Shown here: one piece after another, positions 25,142-33,916 of the stretch
How the letters are laid out: every line of letters begins with the position of its first letter
Numbering within the stretch: the stretch's first letter is position 1
NCBI GenBank assembly: GCA_905209075.1
Contig: CAJLRL010000009.1
Location: 1-64,000 of the forward strand
Reading direction: 5' to 3'
Length of the DNA: 64,000 bases
Origin: an uncultured Lachnospiraceae bacterium
GTDB taxonomy: Bacteria; Bacillota; Clostridia; Lachnospirales; Lachnospiraceae
The notes under the pieces: model-generated
The model's input: only the letters and a program-made list of their open reading frames with translations
Databases searched by the model: none
What the model was told of the DNA's origin: nothing
Position numbers and translations under genes: made by a program

Positions 25142-26746
25142 GTGAAAAAATCGGTGATAATTCTGCTGGCAATAACAGCACTCTGCGTAGTGCTTACTTT
25201 TCTGATCGTACACAAGTATACAAATGGAAGACTGCCGGCAACGGAAACAAATAAGATAAATGAAAATATAGTATACGAAAATGCATATATTGTTTCAAAT
25301 GAAGACAATACCATAAATTTTGTGTGCGGTGGAAAGCTTTTTTCCACCGATGGAACTATGCAGGAAAATTATACAGGTGTTGCAGATATAAGTGTTGTTG
25401 ACGGAAAGATAAAAAAAATTTCATCTAAGCCTGATGTTATGACAGGAAAAATGCTGTCATATAATGAAGGGCAGATGAATATTGAGGGAACCGGACAGAT
25501 GCCGATGGTTTCCAAACAGATACCTGTCTATGATGCATCCGGTGAAAATGTACAGGCAATTGCTATAGACGAGCTTGTGGTCGGGGCAGAGGAGCTTTCA
25601 TATGTGCTTGATTCAGGAAAGATATGTGCAATAGTAAGAAATAATGATCCGGATCTTACATATATACGTGTACTTCTTAAAAACGGCAGTGACGAGCTGT
25701 GGGATGATATTGCGGTTGAGGTATCGGCTGATCCAGGAGGAACACAGACACTTATGATAAATGATGAACAGACCGATATAAGGAAAATAGAAAGCATAAA
25801 ACAGTATTTTGAACAGAGTGGATCAGATACGATAAAAATAAGTCCGGCAAATGGATTTTTCCTATTTGATGGTCATACATATGAAGGTGTGCTTGAATGC
25901 AGGCAGTATGATGGGGGGATTACGGCAGTAAATACGATAAATGTCGAAGATTATGTTCGATATGTCCTTCCATCAGAGATGCCATCTACATATGATGCAC
26001 AGGCTCTGATGGCGCAGGCTGTGTGCGCCCGGACATTTGCATATGCGCAGATGCATAACGGGACATATGCGGATTATGGTGCAAATATAGATGACTCAAC
26101 AGCATATCAGGTATATAATTCAGGTGGGACATACGAATCTACGGATAAAGCCGTAAATGATACTGCGCATCAGGTAATAACCTGTGGAGGAGAACTTATA
26201 ACATGTTACTATTTTTCTACCTCACCTGGAATGACAGAGGACATGGAAGTATGGGATTCACAGACACCACAGTACATAAAAAAAGTTAGATCAGAGGATG
26301 ATAATTCCCCGTATTACAGATGGAAGGCTGTGCTTGATGCATCGGAGTATACAGATGAGAAAATAGGAAAGCTTACGGCGATAAACGTTGAAAAAACAAG
26401 TGACAGCGGATATGTGTTAAGTGTTACCCTTGAAGGAACCGAAGGAAAAATAACATATAAGACCGAAAATGACATAAGGAAGGCCTTAGGAAGATACTTA
26501 AAGAGTATTGAATTAAACGATGGCTCAAAGAGAGAAAATCTGACAATGATACCGAGTGCCTGTTTTACTGTTGAAAAAAGTGGTGATGGACAGTTTATAC
26601 TTTCGGGGGGCGGATTCGGGCATGGTATAGGGATGAGTCAGTGCGGGGCAGGTAAGATGGCAGAAAACGGTGCATCATACAATGACATCATCGGATATTA
26701 CTATAAAGATGTTACGATCACAGATATAAATGATCTTGCCGGATGA
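25142..26746 (+). CDS. SpoIID/LytB-domain protein, membrane-anchored
   Basis: A 534-residue protein with an N-terminal membrane anchor or signal (MKKSVIILLAITALCVVLTF) and a large extracellular part. The SpoIID domain covers about residues 240-530: NVEDYVRYVLPSEMPSTYDA contains the likely catalytic Glu of the SpoIID lytic transglycosylase family, QALMAQAVCARTFAYA follows, and the C-terminal GFGHGIGMSQCGA is diagnostic. Residues 45-230 form an unassigned beta-rich N-terminal region. The start is GTG, 8 nt after AAGGAG. It probably cleaves peptidoglycan glycan strands. Context shows no sporulation operon, so a general cell-wall role is as likely as a sporulation one. Confidence 0.88.
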   Translation: MKKSVIILLAITALCVVLTFLIVHKYTNGRLPATETNKINENIVYENAYIVSNEDNTINFVCGGKLFSTDGTMQENYTGVADISVVDGKIKKISSKPDVMTGKMLSYNEGQMNIEGTGQMPMVSKQIPVYDASGENVQAIAIDELVVGAEELSYVLDSGKICAIVRNNDPDLTYIRVLLKNGSDELWDDIAVEVSADPGGTQTLMINDEQTDIRKIESIKQYFEQSGSDTIKISPANGFFLFDGHTYEGVLECRQYDGGITAVNTINVEDYVRYVLPSEMPSTYDAQALMAQAVCARTFAYAQMHNGTYADYGANIDDSTAYQVYNSGGTYESTDKAVNDTAHQVITCGGELITCYYFSTSPGMTEDMEVWDSQTPQYIKKVRSEDDNSPYYRWKAVLDASEYTDEKIGKLTAINVEKTSDSGYVLSVTLEGTEGKITYKTENDIRKALGRYLKSIELNDGSKRENLTMIPSACFTVEKSGDGQFILSGGGFGHGIGMSQCGAGKMAENGASYNDIIGYYYKDVTITDINDLAG

Positions 26747-26867
26747 TAATATAATCCGGTTCGGATTACCATATTAATAAAAAATTTTAAGCGTATATAT
26801 AGGCATGGCAACGATCATGAGTTAAAATATATTAAATTGGCTAAAATCATATGCAATGGAGAAAAAG

Positions 26868-28322
26868 ATGAATTTACCTATAGAATTTGAAAAAAAGATG
26901 AAAGATTTCCTCGGGGATGAGTGGGAGGAGTTCCTGTACAGTTATGATAATAACCGTTTCCAGGCGCTGCGGTTTAACACTCTTAAAGTTGGAAAAGATA
27001 AAGGCATTGAACAAGAAATTGCCGGAATAATGGATAAACTTGGCATACCTATGGACAAAAAAGTTACGTGGGCGGACAACGCATATTATTATGATGAGGA
27101 TAAGCGTCCCGGAAAACACCCATATCATGAGATGGGACTTTATTATATACAAGAGCCGAGTGCGATGTCGGCAGCAGCTCTTTTATCACCAAAGCCCGGC
27201 ATGAGGGTTCTTGATCTTTGTGCAGCACCGGGAGGAAAGAGTACGCAGCTTTCCACATATTTAGGTGATAGAGGACTTCTTGTATCAAACGAGATAAACA
27301 CGCAAAGAAGCAGGATCTTATCGCAGAACATAGAGCGTATGGGAATAAAAAATGCGATCGTGACGAATGAGGACAGCTTTACACTTACGGCACATTTTCC
27401 GAATTTTTTCCATGCGATACAGGTGGATGCGCCGTGCTCCGGTGAGGGGATGTTTAGAAAGCTTCCTGAGGCTGTAAACGAGTGGAGCCCTGAAAATGTT
27501 GCAATATGTGCCACACGCCAGAAGGAGATACTTGACAATGCGGCAGTCATGCTTAAAGCCGGTGGAACGATTGTCTATAGCACCTGTACATTCTCAAAAG
27601 AAGAAAATGAAGATGTAATAGAGTATTTTTTGAATGAGCATCCTGATTTTACAGTTGAAAAGATGGAGCGCTTCTGGCCACATAAGCAGGATGGGGAAGG
27701 ACACTTTGTCGCAAAGCTCGTAAGGCGGGGAGAACTTCTGTTAGATGAAGATGCTTATCCACAGGAAAAATCAGATGTTTTGTCAGAAGATATAACGGGA
27801 AAAAGAAAGCCATCAGGTAAATGCGCAGGTAAGAAAAATAAAAGATCAACCGTCAAAGAGGCAGGGGGAATTTCCAAAGATAATATGGAATTATTAAATG
27901 AGTTTCTTGATATGACACTGACAGATGATATGGCTGACTGGATAAGAAATGGAAAACTTATGATGTTTGGTGAGCAGCTTTACCGCCTGCCTGACATACA
28001 GGTGGACTTAAAAGGGCTTAAGGTACAGCGTGCGGGACTTCATATAGGAGAATTCAAAAAGAACCGGTTTGAACCATCACACTCGCTTGCGCTGGCTTTA
28101 AAGAGCAATGAGGCAAAAAATATTGTTGATCTTGATATTGATGACAGCCGAACCTCTGGATTCTTTAATGGACAGTCAGTTACTCTTGGTGAAGATCAGA
28201 CACAAAAGTGCAAAAAGGGTTGGACCTTGGTATGCGTGGATGGATATTCGGCAGGATGGGGGAAAGTAAGTGGCATACAGGTAAAAAATCATTATCCAAA
28301 GGGGCTTAGAAATAAAATATAA
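26868..28322 (+). CDS. RsmF-like rRNA (cytosine-C5)-methyltransferase
   Basis: A 484-residue NOL1/NOP2/Sun-type RNA m5C methyltransferase. Motifs: SAM-binding DLCAAPGGKSTQL, motif IV VDAPCSGEGMF and motif VI STCTFSKEEN, giving the two catalytic cysteines (PC and TC). The N-terminal region (residues 1-60) and a C-terminal RNA-binding extension (about 330-484, with LKVQRAGLHIGE) are as in RsmF/YebU, which methylates 16S rRNA. ATG 26868 has GGAG 6 nt upstream; an ATG at 26856 overlaps that site and is unlikely. Target nucleotide cannot be told from sequence. Confidence 0.9.
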   Translation: MNLPIEFEKKMKDFLGDEWEEFLYSYDNNRFQALRFNTLKVGKDKGIEQEIAGIMDKLGIPMDKKVTWADNAYYYDEDKRPGKHPYHEMGLYYIQEPSAMSAAALLSPKPGMRVLDLCAAPGGKSTQLSTYLGDRGLLVSNEINTQRSRILSQNIERMGIKNAIVTNEDSFTLTAHFPNFFHAIQVDAPCSGEGMFRKLPEAVNEWSPENVAICATRQKEILDNAAVMLKAGGTIVYSTCTFSKEENEDVIEYFLNEHPDFTVEKMERFWPHKQDGEGHFVAKLVRRGELLLDEDAYPQEKSDVLSEDITGKRKPSGKCAGKKNKRSTVKEAGGISKDNMELLNEFLDMTLTDDMADWIRNGKLMMFGEQLYRLPDIQVDLKGLKVQRAGLHIGEFKKNRFEPSHSLALALKSNEAKNIVDLDIDDSRTSGFFNGQSVTLGEDQTQKCKKGWTLVCVDGYSAGWGKVSGIQVKNHYPKGLRNKI

Positions 28323-28451
28323 GATACGTATATTTTCAATCAGATGGTTTCTATGAAACGGTTAGGGCATTTCTTAGTCACTAATATCATCATTATTGGC
28401 AATATTCCTAGAAGCTGAACGGAAACAAACTGTGCTGTAAAAAAATATCGC

Positions 28452-28479
28452 TTGCAAAATAAGATTTTTGTGCTAGAAT
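28452..28479 (+). promoter_or_regulatory. Extended -10 promoter of the pheST transcript
   Basis: TTGCAA, a 16-nt spacer and TAGAAT, with an extended -10 TG motif (TGCTAGAAT). It lies about 45 bp before the T-box stem I. Confidence 0.65.
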
Positions 28480-28520
28480 AATTGATGTGTTATAAAAACA
28501 CAAATCATATATCATAAAAG

Positions 28521-28764
28521 CAATGAAAGTGTACAGTAGATCATAGTACTCCGATCAGAGAGAGGATGCCACCGGCTGAAAGCAACCTTACGAACTGACT
28601 ATGGATTGAAGTTCCCACTGGAGCTGCATGGATGAAATGAGTAGTTCATGACGTGTTATGTACGTTACACATATAATGAGAGTCCATACGGATATAGTAT
28701 GGAAATCAGGGTGGTATCGCGGAATTATAGGTTTCGTCCCTTATAGGGGCGGAACCTTTTTTAG
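28521..28764 (+). promoter_or_regulatory. T-box riboswitch, phenylalanine specifier
   Basis: The T-box sequence AGGGTGGTATCGCGG (28710-28724) is nearly canonical, and a terminator AGGTTTCGTCCC/GGGGCGGAACCT plus T run (28731-28764) follows. Stem I carries the usual AGAGAG/GCCACCGGCTGAAAGC loops. The specifier TTC (28612-28614, in GAAGTTCCC) reads phenylalanine, matching the downstream pheS. Uncharged tRNA-Phe should favour antitermination. The left boundary is estimated. The 28323-28451 stretch before the promoter holds nothing else convincing. Confidence 0.93.
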
Positions 28765-28843
28765 TGTATAAACAAAGTATGATAAGCTTTGGATTACTGG
28801 TTTATGCACACCTATTAACAAAAATATTATGAGGTGAAATTCG

Positions 28844-29869
28844 ATGAGAGACAAAATTCAAAAGATCAGAGAAAATGCACTTGCAGAAATTGATAAGGCA
28901 GAAGGTCTTGAAAAATTAAATGATGTGCGTGCAGCAATTCTTGGAAAGAAAGGTGAACTTACAGCTGTTCTTAAAGGAATGAAAGATGTGGCACCTGAGG
29001 ATCGCCCAAAAGTTGGACAGTGGGTTAATGAGACCCGTGAGGCTATCGAGGGTCTGCTTGAGCAGAAAGTAAAGAAATTTGAGGCAGAGGCATTAAAGCG
29101 CAAGTATGAGAGCGAAAAAATTGATGTGACAATGCCTGCAAAAAAACATGAAAAAGGAAACCTTCATCCTGTTACACAGGTTAAGAACCAGCTCTCTGAG
29201 ATTTTTACCTCAATGGGATTTGAAGTATACGAGGGAACAGAAATTGAGAATGATTACTATAATTTCACTGCCCTTAACACACCACAGGATCATCCGGCAC
29301 GTGATATGCAGGATACATTTTATTTATCACCGGAGTTTTTGCTCCGTACACAGACATCAGCAGGACAGATCCATGTAATGGAAGCAAAGAAACCACCTAT
29401 CAAGGTTGTTTCTCCGGGAAAGGTTTTCCGTTCAGATGATGATGCTACACATTCTCCAATGTTCACACAGATGGAAGGACTTGTTGTTGACAAGGGGATA
29501 ACACTCTGTGACCTTAAGGGAATGCTTGACCAGCTTGTAAAAAAGATATTCGGAAAGAGTGTTACAACACGTCTTCGTCCATCATATTTCCCATTCACAG
29601 AGCCGTCTGTAGAGGTTGATGTAAGCTGTTTCCAGTGTCACGGAAAAGGATGCAGCCTGTGTAAAGGTACAGGATGGATTGAAGTACTCGGAGCAGGAGT
29701 TGTAAACAAGAAAGTGCTCGAGGGATGTAATATTGATACAGATCAGTACAGTGGATTTGCATTCGGCATCGGTATCGAGAGAATTGCAATGCTTAAATAC
29801 GGCATAAACAATATTAAACATCTGTTTGAATCAGACCTTAGAGTATTAAAGCAGATTGATGATAAATAG
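28844..29869 (+). CDS. pheS: Phenylalanyl-tRNA synthetase alpha subunit
   Basis: A 341-residue catalytic subunit of the (alpha-beta)2 class II synthetase. The N-terminal coiled coil (residues 1-90) binds tRNA; motif 2 (VFRSDDDATHSPMFTQMEGL) and motif 3 (GFAFGIGIERIAML) are clear. Between them is a four-cysteine knuckle, Cys262, Cys265, Cys270 and Cys273 (CFQCHGKGCSLC), a likely zinc site that occurs in some PheS proteins but not in the E. coli enzyme. GAGGTGA precedes ATG. It is under T-box control and is followed by pheT 22 nt downstream. Confidence 0.97.
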   Translation: MRDKIQKIRENALAEIDKAEGLEKLNDVRAAILGKKGELTAVLKGMKDVAPEDRPKVGQWVNETREAIEGLLEQKVKKFEAEALKRKYESEKIDVTMPAKKHEKGNLHPVTQVKNQLSEIFTSMGFEVYEGTEIENDYYNFTALNTPQDHPARDMQDTFYLSPEFLLRTQTSAGQIHVMEAKKPPIKVVSPGKVFRSDDDATHSPMFTQMEGLVVDKGITLCDLKGMLDQLVKKIFGKSVTTRLRPSYFPFTEPSVEVDVSCFQCHGKGCSLCKGTGWIEVLGAGVVNKKVLEGCNIDTDQYSGFAFGIGIERIAMLKYGINNIKHLFESDLRVLKQIDDK

Positions 29870-29891
29870 TAAATTTTAGGAGGCACGAATT

Positions 29892-32309
29892 ATGTTAACA
29901 CCACTTAGCTGGTTAAAAGATTATGTAGATATAGATGTAACTCCAAAGGAGTTAGAGGAAAAATTATTCTCATGCGGTTTCGAGGTAGAGGAATCATATG
30001 AAGTAGGAAAAGACATTTCAAACGTAGTTGTAGGTCTTGTAGAAGAATGTGAGCCTATTCCAGAGACACATTTAAGTCTTTGCAAGGTAAACGCAGGAGA
30101 GCACGGAACATTCCAGATCTGTTGTGGTGCAGATAATGTAAAGGCAGGAGGAAAATTCCCGCTTGCACTTATCGGAGCGACAGTTTATGCAACGGCAAAG
30201 GATCATGTCACTATAGAGGGTGTCATGGAAATTAAGCAGGGTAAGCTCCGCGGATATGATTCATATGGAATGCTCTGTTCTGGTGTGGAACTTGGTTTAA
30301 ACGAGGATCTTTATCCGGGAGCAGGATATAACGGACTTTTAGTTTTACCTGAGGATGCAAAAGCCGGAGCAGATGTAAAACCTATCCTTGGCCTTGATGA
30401 CTGGATCTTTGATATTGCTATAACGGCAAACAGGCCTGACTGCCAGTGTATATATGGAATGGCAAGGGAAGTTGCAGCAGTTCTTGGCAAAGAGTTAAAA
30501 GAGCCTGCAACAGATTTTACAGCTGATGATGTAAAGAAAGATTTCAAAGTAACTGTTGAAGCACAGGATATCTGCCCTAGATATACAGCACATTATGTAC
30601 ATGACGTAAAGATGGAACAGTCACCTGCATGGATGAGAAGACGTCTTGCACTTGTTGGGATCGGATCTATTTCAAATGTTGTCGATATTACTAATTTTGT
30701 CATTAAAGAATTAGGACAGCCTATGCATGCATTTGATTACTCATATCTTGAGGGCAATGAGATCGTTGTAAGACGTGCAAAAGAAGGAGAAAAAATTGTC
30801 ACACTTGATGAAAAAGAGTTTGAACTTAACAATTCAAACCTTGTAATCTGCGATGGTAAAAAGCCTGTAGCTCTTGCCGGAATCATGGGTGGACTTAATT
30901 CGGAAATCAAGGAAGATACAACGGAGGTTATGTTTGAATCTGCAAAATTTGCAAGAGATAACATCAGAAAAAGCTCAAGGGCACTCGGTCAGGTATCAGA
31001 CTCAAGCGCACTTTACTCAAAGGGTGTGAATGAATATACAACAGAAATGGCAATGAGAAGAGCGCTTCATCTTATAGAAGAGCTTGGATGTGGTAAAGTA
31101 TCTTCGACACATATCGAAGTGACAACAGGAAACTCTCTTGAGCCAAAAGAGATGAAAGTATCTATTAAAAAAGTAAATGGTGTCATCGGCATAGAAGTTC
31201 CTACAGATGAGATCGTAAGAATACTTACAAACTTAAACTTTGCACCAAAGGTAAATGGTGATGAGCTTACAATAATGATACCAGCATATCGTGAAGATAT
31301 GGAAGACTATCCTGATGTGTCAGAGGAAGTTATCAGAATGTACGGATATGAGCATGTAGTACCTACATTTATGCCGACAGCCCATGTTACATTAGGCGGA
31401 TTAAACTTAAGACAGCAGTCTGAGAGAAAGATAAAAGAGGCTTTATGTGCAGCAGGCGCATATGAGGGAATCCATTATTCATTCTTCTCACCATCAGACC
31501 TTGATCTGTTGAGATTCCCAGAGGATGCACCGCAGAGACATGCAATCAAACTTATAAATCCTATAAATATAGACCTTTCTCTCATGAGAACAACACTCGC
31601 ATCTGAAATGCTCTATGCGATTTCAAGAAACCAGAAGAAGGGAACTTTAGAGGGGCGTATTTTTGAGATGGGAAATATCTTCATAGCAAAAGAACTTCCT
31701 CTTACAGAATATCCGGATGAGAGAGAGACTCTTTGTGTTGGTGTATTCGGTGAAGAAGAAACATTCTTCACATTAAAGGGAATTGCAGAAAATGTTGCAG
31801 ATGCACTTGATGTGAAATTCACATATCAGACAGCAGAAAGACCATTCCTCCATCCATACCAGACAGCAGAGGTATTCTGTGACGGACAGCTTGTAGGATA
31901 TCTTGGAAAAGTAAGATATGAAATATGTGATGACCTTGATATGAGAGTTCCTGCATATGTTATGGAACTTGATCTAAGAGTTCTTTCACAGTGGTATGGA
32001 AAAGACCGTGTATTTACACCAATCTCAAAATTTGATGATGAGAAGAGAGATTTTGCCTTTGTTGTAGATAAAGATATCACATGTGAGCAGATCGAAAATG
32101 GAATCAGGGAAGCCTGCGAATATGTAACAGATGTTACTTTATTCGATGTATATGAGGGTGTACAGCTTCCACCGAACAAGAAGAGTATGGCATTTAACGT
32201 TGTATTTACACCAAAGGATGAGGAACTTAAGGCAAAAGTTGTAGAGAAATATGTAAAGAATATCCTCACTCATCTCAAGGATACAGTTGGTGTAACACTT
32301 CGTGGTTAA
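29892..32309 (+). CDS. pheT: Phenylalanyl-tRNA synthetase beta subunit
   Basis: An 805-residue subunit, full length for the bacterial type. Domain order: N-terminal B1, EMAP-like tRNA-binding domain (about 40-150, QICCGADNVKAGGKFPLALI), B3/B4 editing module (about 210-390, with GIMGG), B5 (about 405-475), the catalytic-like core (about 480-690), and the C-terminal anticodon-binding FDX-ACB domain (710-805, PISKFDDEKRDFAFVVD). It forms an operon with pheS and is followed 18 nt later by queA. AGGAGG precedes ATG. Confidence 0.97.
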   Translation: MLTPLSWLKDYVDIDVTPKELEEKLFSCGFEVEESYEVGKDISNVVVGLVEECEPIPETHLSLCKVNAGEHGTFQICCGADNVKAGGKFPLALIGATVYATAKDHVTIEGVMEIKQGKLRGYDSYGMLCSGVELGLNEDLYPGAGYNGLLVLPEDAKAGADVKPILGLDDWIFDIAITANRPDCQCIYGMAREVAAVLGKELKEPATDFTADDVKKDFKVTVEAQDICPRYTAHYVHDVKMEQSPAWMRRRLALVGIGSISNVVDITNFVIKELGQPMHAFDYSYLEGNEIVVRRAKEGEKIVTLDEKEFELNNSNLVICDGKKPVALAGIMGGLNSEIKEDTTEVMFESAKFARDNIRKSSRALGQVSDSSALYSKGVNEYTTEMAMRRALHLIEELGCGKVSSTHIEVTTGNSLEPKEMKVSIKKVNGVIGIEVPTDEIVRILTNLNFAPKVNGDELTIMIPAYREDMEDYPDVSEEVIRMYGYEHVVPTFMPTAHVTLGGLNLRQQSERKIKEALCAAGAYEGIHYSFFSPSDLDLLRFPEDAPQRHAIKLINPINIDLSLMRTTLASEMLYAISRNQKKGTLEGRIFEMGNIFIAKELPLTEYPDERETLCVGVFGEEETFFTLKGIAENVADALDVKFTYQTAERPFLHPYQTAEVFCDGQLVGYLGKVRYEICDDLDMRVPAYVMELDLRVLSQWYGKDRVFTPISKFDDEKRDFAFVVDKDITCEQIENGIREACEYVTDVTLFDVYEGVQLPPNKKSMAFNVVFTPKDEELKAKVVEKYVKNILTHLKDTVGVTLRG

Positions 32310-32327
32310 TTATAGATAGGAAATATT

Positions 32328-33371
32328 ATGGACGTAAAAGATTTTGATTATGATCTTCCAGAGGAGCTTATAGCACAGGATCCTCTGGAGGACCGCTCCA
32401 GTTCAAGACTTATGGTTCTCGATAAAAAAACGGGAGAGGTAAGTCATCACATTTTTAAAGAGATAATAAAATACTTAAGGCCGGGTGACTGCCTTGTGCT
32501 TAATAACACAAAGGTCATACCTGCACGTCTTTATGGTGTAAAAGAAGGAACTATGGCAAAAATAGAAATCCTGCTTTTGAAACGAAAACAAAATGATGTG
32601 TGGGAGACTCTTGTAAAACCGGGAAAAAAGGCGAAACCGGGTACAAAGATCATATTCGGAGATGGCATTTTAACAGGTGAAGTGATAGATGTTGTTGATG
32701 ACGGAAACAGGCTTATCCAGTTTTCTTATGATGGGATTTTCGAGGAAATATTGGATAAACTTGGACAGATGCCGCTTCCACCATACATTACACACCAGTT
32801 AAAAGATAAAAACCGTTACCAGACTGTATATGCAAAATACGATGGCTCAGCAGCTGCTCCTACAGCAGGACTTCATTTTACAAAGGAGCTTCTCAATGAA
32901 GTAAAAGAAAAGGGCGTTGATATAGCAGAGGTAACACTTCATGTCGGACTGGGAACCTTCAGACCTGTAAAGGTTGATAATGTGCTAGACCATCACATGC
33001 ATTCAGAATTTTATATGGTATCACAGGAAGCTGCAGACAAAATAAATAATGCAAAGAAAAACGGCGGACGTATAATCTCTGTCGGAACAACAAGTACAAG
33101 AACACTTGAATCCGCAGCAGATGAGAATGGAATGCTTCATGAGTGCAGTGGGTGGACTGATATATTTATTTATCCGGGATATAAGTTTAAAGTAATAGAC
33201 TGTCTCATAACAAACTTCCATCTGCCACAGTCGACACTGGTAATGCTTGTTTCTGCGCTTGCAGGCAGGGAGCATATTTTATCGGCATACAAAAAAGCAG
33301 TAGAAGAAAAATACAGATTTTTCAGTTTTGGAGATGCAATGTTTATAACTGATGATATGAGCATGGACTGA
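32328..33371 (+). CDS. queA: tRNA ribosyltransferase-isomerase QueA (queuosine pathway)
   Basis: A 347-residue enzyme that transfers and isomerises the ribosyl part of S-adenosylmethionine to 7-aminomethyl-7-deazaguanine in tRNA, giving epoxyqueuosine. Family motifs: DFDYDLPEELIAQDPLEDR at the N-terminus, NTKVIPARLYG, AAPTAGLHFT and LHVGLGTFRPV. The length fits. It starts 18 nt after pheT and probably rides on the T-box-controlled transcript, although it has no link to phenylalanine. tgt is not in the window. Confidence 0.96.
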   Translation: MDVKDFDYDLPEELIAQDPLEDRSSSRLMVLDKKTGEVSHHIFKEIIKYLRPGDCLVLNNTKVIPARLYGVKEGTMAKIEILLLKRKQNDVWETLVKPGKKAKPGTKIIFGDGILTGEVIDVVDDGNRLIQFSYDGIFEEILDKLGQMPLPPYITHQLKDKNRYQTVYAKYDGSAAAPTAGLHFTKELLNEVKEKGVDIAEVTLHVGLGTFRPVKVDNVLDHHMHSEFYMVSQEAADKINNAKKNGGRIISVGTTSTRTLESAADENGMLHECSGWTDIFIYPGYKFKVIDCLITNFHLPQSTLVMLVSALAGREHILSAYKKAVEEKYRFFSFGDAMFITDDMSMD

Positions 33372-33390
33372 TGAGCACTTTTGATTAATG

Positions 33391-33430
33391 CTATGGCGCA
33401 TAGCTTGACATCACAGTGTCAGGCTTGCGT
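33391..33430. repeat. Partial copy of the 59310 element
   Basis: Forty bases beginning CTATGGCGCATAGCTTGACA match 59404-59443 at 37 positions, including two small hairpins. The terminal inverted repeats are missing; a different tail (to about 33472) follows. It lies in the queA-PilZ gap. Confidence 0.7.
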
Positions 33431-33577
33431 CGAAGCAGGGCCATAAAAACCCCTTGCAGTGAGGACAACAGCATAATTTCTGCTTGTAAATTGTATGGGG
33501 ATATACTAATATATTTATGACTGGTATCTAAGGATGCTATCATATGTGTAAGAAAATAGTATAAATGGGGTAAGAAA

Positions 33578-33916
33578 ATGGAAGAAAAAAGAAAACACAA
33601 AAGACTTGATATTGATGTATCAGTGCAGCTTGAAAGACTTGACGAAGATGGAATAACAACTCTTAAATATGTACATGTCGACGTGACAGACATTTCACGA
33701 AGTGGTATAGGCTTTAAGGCTAACGTGCCGCTTGCGCTTCATACATATTATGATACAAAAATCCAGATATGGACAAAAGAAGTGGTTGATGCTGTTATAG
33801 AGATCGTCCGCTGTGAAGAAAAAGAAGGAGTTTATCATTACGGAGCAGTGTTTATCGGAATGACGGATACAGATGCTTTAAAGATTGATATTTATCAGAT
33901 TTTCAATGATTTATAA
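33578..33916 (+). CDS. PilZ-domain protein (c-di-GMP receptor candidate)
   Basis: A 112-residue single-domain protein. It has both PilZ signatures: an Arg/Lys-rich R-x3-R near the start (EEKRKHKRLDID, residues 4-9) and DISRSGIGF (about 43-51, the D/N-x-S-x-x-G motif), which together bind c-di-GMP. The C-terminus completes the beta-barrel. There is no attached output domain, so it should act through a partner. Its end overlaps the aroA start by 11 nt, an odd pairing for a biosynthetic gene. No diguanylate cyclase is in the window. Confidence 0.85.
   Translation: MEEKRKHKRLDIDVSVQLERLDEDGITTLKYVHVDVTDISRSGIGFKANVPLALHTYYDTKIQIWTKEVVDAVIEIVRCEEKEGVYHYGAVFIGMTDTDALKIDIYQIFNDL

Noticed and set aside
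28341..28419. 24-codon ORF (ATGGTTTCTATGAAACGG...) before the T-box
   Set aside because: No ribosome binding site and no resemblance to a leader peptide or known protein.
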